From Bacteroidaceae bacterium (GTDB lineage: Bacteria; Bacteroidota; Bacteroidia; Bacteroidales; Bacteroidaceae): a DNA stretch of 41,610 nt. The position numbers and the translations under genes are program-made. The notes below the pieces were generated by a model that did not search any database, had not been told where the DNA came from, and saw nothing but the letters and a program-made list of their open reading frames with translations. The stretch is taken from the NCBI GenBank assembly GCA_900770705.1, contig CAAGLF010000079.1, positions 1 to 41,610 on the forward strand, given 5' to 3'. Of the stretch, positions 33,909 through 40,452 are shown in pieces (position 1 is the first letter of the stretch; every line of letters begins with the position of its first letter).

Positions 33909-35174
33909 TCAGATAACCCTGAAGATCCGGCGGGAATACAGGAACACGCCAATGGCAATAACGATGTTGCTGAACATTCCGATATAGGCTGTATACAGCG
34001 CAGAATACGGCGTCAGCCAGAAAGAGCAAAGCGCATGCAGCACAGACGTGGAGAACGTGATATACATCAACACCCGGGTTTTCTTGTAATAAAACAGGAA
34101 ATTGACAAACTGCAGATACACACACTGGAAGAATGAACCGACGCACTGACAGATGAGGAACATCGTACTGTCGGCATACTTCGGGAAGAAGACAGGAATG
34201 AAACACACCGCCCCTGCACAAATAAGGACGGTCACCACGGCAAAGAAGGCAATCATCAGGATGGTCTGCTTCCGCAGACGTTGCCTTACCGTCTCCGTAT
34301 CTTTCTGTGCCAGGTTTTTGTAGATAAAGACGGAATTCGTAGCATTGAAGGCCCCGCCAATCAGCTGGATAATGTTGGAGAAATTCAAAGAGAAACTAAA
34401 TAGTCCGACGACCGATGTGCTCTGAAAATAATTCAGGAAATACCTGTCCAGACTTTGCCTGATCCAAAAGGAGGCATTGTGCGGAATCAGCGGAATTCCA
34501 AACTTCAAGCAGTCCTTGAAAGTGGCGAGCGTCGGCAACAAGCGGACAATATAGCGTCGACGTATAAGCAACAGGAAACTGAACAGGCAGAAGCTTCCGC
34601 CAACTAGCAACCAGGCATATATACGTCCCTGCCAATCTTGATGAAAAGCAACAATGAAAACCAGGGACAATACGGCATTGGATAGCACAAGTCCGGTGCT
34701 ATACAGCCCGTATGTCGCTACCTTCTCCTCTATTCTCCATAGATCCAGATTGATCTGGGTAATCACATTGAAGAAGCAGACGGCCAAGGCCGCCAACTGC
34801 CAATGAAGCGCGAGTCCGGTCCATTGCTCAAGATACGCAGAAAAGAGATAAGTCAGGACACCTAATATGATAGCCCCCGTGAGGGTCAGCAGAAGTACAG
34901 CATTGATGGAACGTAACAGTCCCGTCCGTTTCATCCGGAAGAAGTTGACACTTATAATTCCGGTGGTGTTCAGACAAATGAAATAATTGAATAGCTGGAC
35001 TGAAAGGCTGAAGAGATTGAGATGTCCATAGCCCGAAGGGTCTACAAAATTGGCAATGACTATCAATAGCAGAAAACTGATTCCGCTATTCAGAAAAGAA
35101 AAGAACGAAAAAAGAGCTCCATTCCTCACTGTCTCATTCCTTCCCAATCTATTCAGCCAGCCGACTCTTTGCAT
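33909..35174 (-). CDS. Wzx-like polysaccharide flippase
   Basis: A 421-residue membrane protein of the MOP/PST exporter family with about 12 helices. Diagnostic stretches: NGALFSFFSFLNSGISFLLLIVIANFV with PSGYGHLNLFSL at the N-terminus, KFGIPLIPHNASFWIRQSLDRYFLNYF in the middle and VGLFSFSLNFSNIIQLIGGAF. It moves lipid-linked repeat units across the inner membrane. Its start is two bases past the end of the upstream acyltransferase. AT-richer than the genes downstream. Confidence 0.92.
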   Translation of the reverse strand: MQRVGWLNRLGRNETVRNGALFSFFSFLNSGISFLLLIVIANFVDPSGYGHLNLFSLSVQLFNYFICLNTTGIISVNFFRMKRTGLLRSINAVLLLTLTGAIILGVLTYLFSAYLEQWTGLALHWQLAALAVCFFNVITQINLDLWRIEEKVATYGLYSTGLVLSNAVLSLVFIVAFHQDWQGRIYAWLLVGGSFCLFSFLLLIRRRYIVRLLPTLATFKDCLKFGIPLIPHNASFWIRQSLDRYFLNYFQSTSVVGLFSFSLNFSNIIQLIGGAFNATNSVFIYKNLAQKDTETVRQRLRKQTILMIAFFAVVTVLICAGAVCFIPVFFPKYADSTMFLICQCVGSFFQCVYLQFVNFLFYYKKTRVLMYITFSTSVLHALCSFWLTPYSALYTAYIGMFSNIVIAIGVFLYSRRIFRVI

Positions 35175-35175
35175 A

Positions 35176-36125
35176 TCATCCCTGTAACAATTTACATCTG
35201 TTTATATAGAGGTATGCCGACACGAAGCAGACGGCCATATTGACAACACCCGGGAAAGGCAGAATCTGATACACCAACATCTGCAGCAGGAATATCTGAA
35301 AAGAAGCGTGCCCAAAGGTCGTAAGCAGGCAGCCTATCCTGGTCTGTCCCACCCATCTGTAGAGTTGGTACAGCACAACAGGCAACAGACTCCAAGGCAA
35401 GAAATAGGTAAACCAGTGGAATATCGTCCAATTCGTATCGAAGACCAAAGGTTCTAGCGTGACAGACGTAGCTGTATGCAGCAGCTGCAATGTCAGAATA
35501 GACAGAATGCTTAGGCAAGCCAGCACAAGTCTCTTCCTGGTCAATAGTACGCCGCCGTCCTTAACCCACCCATAGCCCAGATATATCAAGAACAAATACC
35601 GCAAGCACAGTAGTCGATACAGATATTCCGGTATGTGGGACACTGAACAAACGATCTCCACAAGAACACTCACTACCACGAACAAGGCACAGGCATACCT
35701 GATTTTCACGCACTTGTGCAGACAAGGCAGGAGAAGGGCAAACTGCACATATATCCAAATGTAGTAGGAACCTGCTCCCCAGCCTCCGGAACGGAGTCCA
35801 TCAATCAGACGATCACACAACAGGTCCTTACCAAGCAGAGAACGTACAACGTAATATACTATGAATATAACCTGCAAACATAGAAAGGGCTGCAAAATTC
35901 TGTTCCAAACCTTCTTTGTATTAAATTGGCGGACAGACCCCGACTTATATGCGTGGAATACTTGTATCAGCAGAAAGACAGGTACAGCCTGGTCTATCCA
36001 AAGCGGGAACAACAGCCACAAACGGATGGCGCCGGTGCCGTGGCTGATGACAACCATTGTGATACAGACTCCCTTCAGAAAGTCAAGGAAGCCGTCGTAC
36101 CCCCCCGATTAATTTTAATTAACAC
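35176..36125 (-). CDS. Membrane acyltransferase (family 3), start region interrupted by a G7 tract
   Basis: Multi-pass acyltransferase. The frame open from ATG 36057 (MVVISHGTG) starts in the middle of helix 1; the same frame upstream reads YDGFLDFLKGVCIT, the expected helix-1 beginning with its catalytic-type His shortly after, but it meets a stop before any start codon. GTG 36125 reads MLIKINRGG and reaches the right frame only if the G7 run (36106-36100, coding strand) has eight bases; with seven it stops after 16 codons. The restored protein is about 316 residues. OFF as assembled. The NeuB terminator lies just upstream. Confidence 0.82.
36100..36106. repeat. C7 (coding-strand G7) tract at the start of an acyltransferase gene
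   Basis: On the coding strand, TTAATC + G7 + TACGACGG. The following TACGACGG also follows the C7 tract at 30348 on its coding strand, so the two acyltransferase genes share start-proximal sequence despite opposite tract polarity. Confidence 0.75.
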
Positions 36126-36177
36126 AGCCGGAGCGCTATAGAGATATCATTATATTGAATGCTACACAAAAGTAAGG

Positions 36178-36222
36178 AGCGTACCTGGCACCACATAGAT
36201 GAGACTCAGGTACGTCCCGCTA
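36178..36222 (-). terminator. Hairpin downstream of neuB inside the operon
   Basis: GGAGCGTACCTGG pairs with CTCAGGTACGTCCC (with small mismatches) around the stop of neuB; on the minus strand it is followed by TTACTTTTG. It may be an intrinsic terminator inside a long operon, a site where UpxY-type antitermination would matter. Confidence 0.6.
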
Positions 36223-36225
36223 TGA

Positions 36226-37269
36226 TCATATCATATCCCAAGTGAGAATGGTGTCCTCCGGCAAATCCATCAGGACCTTCCGTCCCAACACGACCTCCAT
36301 AAACCGGGGAGCGATACCAGTTCCCGGACGCTTGGGCATCAGATCAGTCGACTTGATGACCTCTCCGGCTTTCATATCACGAGTCAGTACCAAGGAACGT
36401 CGGGCCTCACGCCGCGGAATCTGCTCACAATCCAGCACGGTCTTTTCCGAAGAGCCCAAAACCTGATCTATCCATTTGAAGTTGGCTATGGCCTTACGGA
36501 AGTCATCGGCATCGCCCGAGTGGTAATGGTCGTTGCCTGGAAGAGACTTGTCGAGCGTAAAGTGCTTCTCTATCACATCGGCTCCAAGCAAATAGGCTGT
36601 TGCCAGCGTCATCATCGTCTCGTCGGGGGCGACGTGGTCGCTAAAGCCCACTCGGACATCCGGGAAGGTGCGCTTGAGCGTTTCTATCACCCGAAGATTG
36701 GCATGCTCCGGCGCAGTAGGATAAGACAAAACGCAATGGAATACTACAATATCCTTGCAGCCGGCCTGTTTCAACGTCCGGATTGCTTCATCGCATTCCG
36801 ACAGATAGGCAGCTCCGACCGACATATAGACAGGTTTTCCTTTTTTGCCGATATGTTCAATAAAAGGCAGATTGGACAAATCGGAAGAGGATATTTTGTA
36901 GAAATCCACCATATCCTCCAAAAAGTCAGCAGAGGCATAGTCAAAGGGAGTGGACGTAAAATCCATACCTTTCGAGTGAGTATAATCACACAACTCTCGA
37001 TAATCCTCCTCATTAAAGCTGTCGTGTTTTTGGAAAAGTGCATGCTGCGTCTTGGTGGGTTCCTTGGTAAGATCCCAATACGCCGGCGAATTCTTGGACA
37101 CTATCGTGTCTGCCTTATAGGACTGGAACTTGGCACAGTCCACTCCTGCCTCTGCCGCTACATCTATATACATTTTGGCAGCTGCAAGTGGAGTTATTCC
37201 CAACACCCTGGCTGTATCATAGAAATTAACTCCCATCTCGGCAATAAGGTAAGGACGAGTCGTTCTCAT
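36226..37269 (-). CDS. neuB: Nonulosonic acid (sialic acid) synthase NeuB
   Basis: A 347-residue NeuB-family enzyme condensing a six-carbon amino sugar with phosphoenolpyruvate to give a nine-carbon acid. TIM-barrel domain: PYLIAEMGVNFYDTAR, DCAKFQSYKADTIVS, FTSTPFD, YKISSSDLSNLPFIEHIG, VGFSDHVAPDETMM, ADVIEKHFTLDKSLPGNDHYHS. C-terminal SAF (antifreeze-like) domain: RRSLVLTRDMKAGEVIKSTDLMPKRPGTGI. No neuC or pseB/C/H gene is in the window, so whether the product is Neu5Ac, legionaminic or pseudaminic acid is open. It is 15 bases from the upstream cytidylyltransferase fusion. Confidence 0.93.
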   Translation of the reverse strand: MRTTRPYLIAEMGVNFYDTARVLGITPLAAAKMYIDVAAEAGVDCAKFQSYKADTIVSKNSPAYWDLTKEPTKTQHALFQKHDSFNEEDYRELCDYTHSKGMDFTSTPFDYASADFLEDMVDFYKISSSDLSNLPFIEHIGKKGKPVYMSVGAAYLSECDEAIRTLKQAGCKDIVVFHCVLSYPTAPEHANLRVIETLKRTFPDVRVGFSDHVAPDETMMTLATAYLLGADVIEKHFTLDKSLPGNDHYHSGDADDFRKAIANFKWIDQVLGSSEKTVLDCEQIPRREARRSLVLTRDMKAGEVIKSTDLMPKRPGTGIAPRFMEVVLGRKVLMDLPEDTILTWDMI

Positions 37270-37284
37270 AACAATATATTTTTA

Positions 37285-38889
37285 TTAAAGGTTTCGAATC
37301 AAAGACATTACACGCTGTCGGCCATTCTTCAGATCATGACTGAGGAGTATATCCTGATAGTGCTGTCGACTCTTGGCAGACATCGTCAGATACATTCTGA
37401 GGTTGCCCTCTATCACCTCATCATCCGGGTTCAGCCCTATGTAGTCAAAGCCATTCTCGTTGCACACAAAACCATGCTTCTCCTCACGTTTGTTCTGGGC
37501 CATAGCGATAGAAGGAATGCCTAATAGGGCCAGTTCATATCCGGTACGGCCTCTTGAGGTATACGCTATATCACAACTTGACATCAGCTCCGGCATATTC
37601 GCTACATCATAAAGCACCTCTATGTTAGGGTATTTATTGTATTCCAACAATTGCTCGACGTTGTGTTTCGCACGTCCCAGGACCACGACGAAGTGATAAT
37701 CGGCATATTCTTCCCTGCTGACGATGTTTAATAAACGGTCAGAATAATTCTGAGGATCTGCCCCACCAAAGGATATGAACACGCGCTCAACGCGCTCCTT
37801 TATCCTAATGGGCGAGTAGAACAGGAATGTCTTGCCACATATATAGTACTTCTCTCCAGCCATTACCTGCGGAAAATCCTCGTCGTGATACAATGCATTG
37901 AACACCAAGTCGGCCTTGATAATGCCCTCTCCATCGTCTTCAAAATTGACAATTTTGGCATTAGGCAGTACAGAGCGGAGTCCTATCATATAATCAATGG
38001 AGGTAGTCAGAATATCATTGATGAAGATGGAATAGTGCTCTTTGCGGCATATCGAATACAATTCCGCAATTCCGTCCACCGGAATGAGATTGTGAGTCGT
38101 AGTACCAAACACACGGACATCCGTTTGATTCTTGTCATAGTATATATCCGGCTTCACATAGAACTCATCAGCCATTTCAAGCGCCCGGTATATATGCCCA
38201 ATGCCCCGCTTATTGTTTCCATTGACATAAATGGCTACCTTCTCTGTATTTAATGCGAATGAAACACGTCTTAAGTCATCGAAAGTGTCGACATCGATGG
38301 ACTCTTCCTCAGACACCTCATATATATCCACTTTCACGCCAATACGGGTTTCAGGGGTCACCACCTCTCTGCGGGAAATCACAAAGGCCCCAGTCTCCAG
38401 ATAACAGGGCGGCAGATACTGCCGGTTGAGGCGCACCGCATAGTTTGGCACCTTCTTGCCATCCTTCTCACCCCAGGAAAGATGAGGGGCATTGATGGCA
38501 GAGATCAACGTATCCAACCCCTGGCTCACCGCATAATCGATAGCACGGTCCAGCGTCTGCACCTTCAGCGTGGGCGAGGTAGGCTGCATAGTGACAATAT
38601 AATCCCACTGACCCGATGGAATAGCATCGGCAATCACGGCATCCAATGTAACGGAGTCACCACAGAGCGTGGCATCCCGCCATTTGCACTGTACACCCAT
38701 CTGCTGAGCGATGATGCGAACCTCCTCGGAGTCTGTGGATACCACAACATCCGTAATTCTATTGGAACTGACTGCATTCTTTATAGCATAATAGACAAGC
38801 GGGTGCCCTGCCACTATTCTAATATTCTTATTCGGGACTCCCTTTGAGCCGGCCCTCGCCGGAATTACAGCAAGAATTCTCATACCCAC
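37285..38889 (-). CDS. CMP-nonulosonate cytidylyltransferase fused to a PseG/SpsG-like domain
   Basis: A 534-residue two-domain protein. Residues 1 to about 215: NeuA/PseF cytidylyltransferase with LAVIPARAGSKGVPNKNIR, DVVVSTDSEEV, TMQPTSPTLK and ETGAFVISRREV, which activates the nonulosonic acid with CTP. From about 220: a GT-B-like domain resembling PseG/SpsG, with GNNKRGIGHIYRALEMAD, FEDDGEG, VERVFISFGGADPQNYSDRLL and SRGRTGYELALLGIPSIAM. In the pseudaminic pathway PseG removes UDP before the NeuB-type step, so the fusion joins the steps either side of NeuB. AT-rich relative to the GT genes. Confidence 0.88.
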   Translation of the reverse strand: MGMRILAVIPARAGSKGVPNKNIRIVAGHPLVYYAIKNAVSSNRITDVVVSTDSEEVRIIAQQMGVQCKWRDATLCGDSVTLDAVIADAIPSGQWDYIVTMQPTSPTLKVQTLDRAIDYAVSQGLDTLISAINAPHLSWGEKDGKKVPNYAVRLNRQYLPPCYLETGAFVISRREVVTPETRIGVKVDIYEVSEEESIDVDTFDDLRRVSFALNTEKVAIYVNGNNKRGIGHIYRALEMADEFYVKPDIYYDKNQTDVRVFGTTTHNLIPVDGIAELYSICRKEHYSIFINDILTTSIDYMIGLRSVLPNAKIVNFEDDGEGIIKADLVFNALYHDEDFPQVMAGEKYYICGKTFLFYSPIRIKERVERVFISFGGADPQNYSDRLLNIVSREEYADYHFVVVLGRAKHNVEQLLEYNKYPNIEVLYDVANMPELMSSCDIAYTSRGRTGYELALLGIPSIAMAQNKREEKHGFVCNENGFDYIGLNPDDEVIEGNLRMYLTMSAKSRQHYQDILLSHDLKNGRQRVMSLIRNL

Positions 38890-38905
38890 ACGTTTCTATA
38901 TGTAT

Positions 38906-39430
38906 TTATCTTCTATATCTGATAACTCTCGCCGGACAGCCTACAGCAATGGCGAAAGGCGGAATATCCTTCGTTACAACAGCATTTGCTCCTATCACAG
39001 CGCCATTCCCAATGGTCACACCAGCCAAGATTTTGGCACCACTACCAATCCAACAATCCTGTCCGATAGTAATCGGCTTAATGCTGGCACGCTGATACTT
39101 TATCAAATTGTCACCTGCTATCGAATGATTATTATCAACGATCTGAACCATCGGGCCTATGAGTGTGTAAGAACCTATACTACAACTGGATTTAACAGAT
39201 ATAATCGTATTACGCCCCACAGTGACATAGTCTCCTATACACAACGAAGGAGAAGGTTTGGTCAACAGCAATACCGAATAATCATCAAATACACAATGTT
39301 TTCCAATAGTAAGAAGTCCACCATCCGTCACACGGAACTGAACTCCTTTTTTTACAATACACCCCTCCCCCATTCGCCGGACATTTCTGAAAAGCCGATA
39401 ACATAACGACCTGATTCTCTGAACAATCAC
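38906..39430 (-). CDS. Hexapeptide-repeat (left-handed beta-helix) O-acetyltransferase
   Basis: A 174-residue LbH acetyltransferase of the WbbJ/colanic acid type, transferring acetyl from acetyl-CoA to a sugar. An N-terminal basic helix (IRSLCYRLFRNVRR) precedes hexapeptide coils (GLLTIGKHCVFDDYSVLL, CIGDYVTVGRNTIISVKSSCSIGSYTLIGP), the DNNHSI catalytic-His region, then KPITIGQDCWIGSGAKILAGVTIGNGAVIGANAVV. GTG 39430 is the assumed start and lies six bases after a C7 tract. With eight C a GTG further upstream would add an N-terminal extension, so the tract may affect expression. Confidence 0.87.
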   Translation of the reverse strand: MIVQRIRSLCYRLFRNVRRMGEGCIVKKGVQFRVTDGGLLTIGKHCVFDDYSVLLLTKPSPSLCIGDYVTVGRNTIISVKSSCSIGSYTLIGPMVQIVDNNHSIAGDNLIKYQRASIKPITIGQDCWIGSGAKILAGVTIGNGAVIGANAVVTKDIPPFAIAVGCPARVIRYRR

Positions 39431-39435
39431 CCTTT

Positions 39436-39442
39436 GGGGGGG
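39436..39442. repeat. G7 (coding-strand C7) tract just upstream of the acetyltransferase
   Basis: Coding strand CAAATTA + C7 + AAAGG before the GTG start. Same AAATTA + C7 string as at 30348 and 31653. Confidence 0.7.
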
Positions 39443-39485
39443 TAATTTGAGGTACCTACGCGGTCCACAAGACCGGCGTTTTCGT

Positions 39486-39501
39486 TATGCAAATTTGCAT
39501 A
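39486..39501. promoter_or_regulatory. 16-bp perfect palindrome TATGCAAATTTGCATA
   Basis: A perfect AT-rich palindrome in the spacer between the flippase remnant and the acetyltransferase gene. It resembles a dimeric protein operator more than a terminator (no loop, no T run). No regulator is identified. Confidence 0.5.
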
Positions 39502-39635
39502 GTGTTCCTGCAATTCCATAATAGGCAATAATAAGCTATCCTCGACCTCGAAAAAGGATGCGGCAAAACTTGGCCTAATCCTTGACAACAATGTGCATCA
39601 CCTTCAGCAAAGACGGGCCCCATTCTTCGCGGCAT

Positions 39636-39731
39636 TTATAGCCGGAAGTTTAACAAGAAAGACGCCACAGTCACCAACACCATCGCCACGGCCACGTAGC
39701 TGAGTGCCGCACCGGCTTTCAGTTGGTTCAT
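39636..39731 (-). pseudogene. N-terminal remnant of a second Wzx flippase gene
   Basis: From ATG 39731 the 31-codon frame reads MNQLKAGAALSYVAVAMVL and ends FRL at a TAA. The opening MNQLKAGAxLSYV is the standard start of Bacteroides capsule flippases, but the remaining 400-odd residues are absent. A short hydrophobic tail follows. It lies where capsule genes normally begin after the regulatory pair. I read it as a scar of cassette replacement; a functional single-helix peptide is possible but unsupported. Confidence 0.6.
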
Positions 39732-39783
39732 AGAAGAAGGATGTATCTATTTATTTTATCGAAGAATTTTACTTACAAACACA

Positions 39784-40452
39784 TTACAATGCTGCACGCA
39801 AAGAATGGAGAATGCGGTCTCTACCTGCATAGAACTGGTGATAAGCCTGTAAACGGAGTTGTCTATGAAAATCTGCTTCAAAACGAGATAAATTTGCGTT
39901 CTCGATCGTTGCGTACATTGCAGACCAAGGATCAAAAGTTTCCGTCTGTTTTAGAAGTTTTTCGCGTTCAGCAACAGTCAATGCGAAGGCGTCGGGGCTT
40001 ACACTTAGAGTCTGCCACAAAAGGCGACGCAGCGTAAAAGGGAGAGAATCTACCTCACAAGAACTAAACTTACGCTGTAAAACCTCCGCCTTATGTATTA
40101 AATCACTTATTTCCAGGTAATTCTTTTCCGTTTTCAAGTCTGTCAACAAGAAAATGGAGGCAGACAGGAAAGCTGCAGATAAAGTCAAAGGCAAATGTTG
40201 CGCATAGCGTTCTTTCAGAATTGACAAATAGCGGTTTATTAGAATCTGAGAATGCAAATGCAGTGTCTCCGCCTCTAATTCTTCGTCAAAACTATTTGAA
40301 AAAGCCAACGCAGTATATCCTATAGTTTCTGCCATTATTGGTAGCAGCTTATTCGATAGATGCGCGGGATTCATCCGATAAAGACGAGAGGCTCTGTCTA
40401 CAAAGGCATTATCCATCACAATAGCACTATTATAATCACGCCAATGATTCAT
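39784..40452 (-). CDS. Helical protein of unknown function coupled to the UpxY-like gene
   Basis: A 222-residue protein, mostly alpha-helical by composition (NKLLPIMAETIGYTALAFSNS, LHSQILINRYLSILKERYAQHL, LTVAEREKLLKQTETFD), with no signal peptide. I do not recognise a family. ATG 40452 overlaps the stop of the UpxY-like gene as ATGA, so the two are translationally coupled. The position is that of upxZ in Bacteroides capsule loci, whose products inhibit non-cognate UpxY proteins, but I see no convincing UpxZ similarity and call it only by position. Markedly more AT-rich than upxY. Confidence 0.7.
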   Translation of the reverse strand: MNHWRDYNSAIVMDNAFVDRASRLYRMNPAHLSNKLLPIMAETIGYTALAFSNSFDEELEAETLHLHSQILINRYLSILKERYAQHLPLTLSAAFLSASIFLLTDLKTEKNYLEISDLIHKAEVLQRKFSSCEVDSLPFTLRRLLWQTLSVSPDAFALTVAEREKLLKQTETFDPWSAMYATIENANLSRFEADFHRQLRLQAYHQFYAGRDRILHSLRAAL

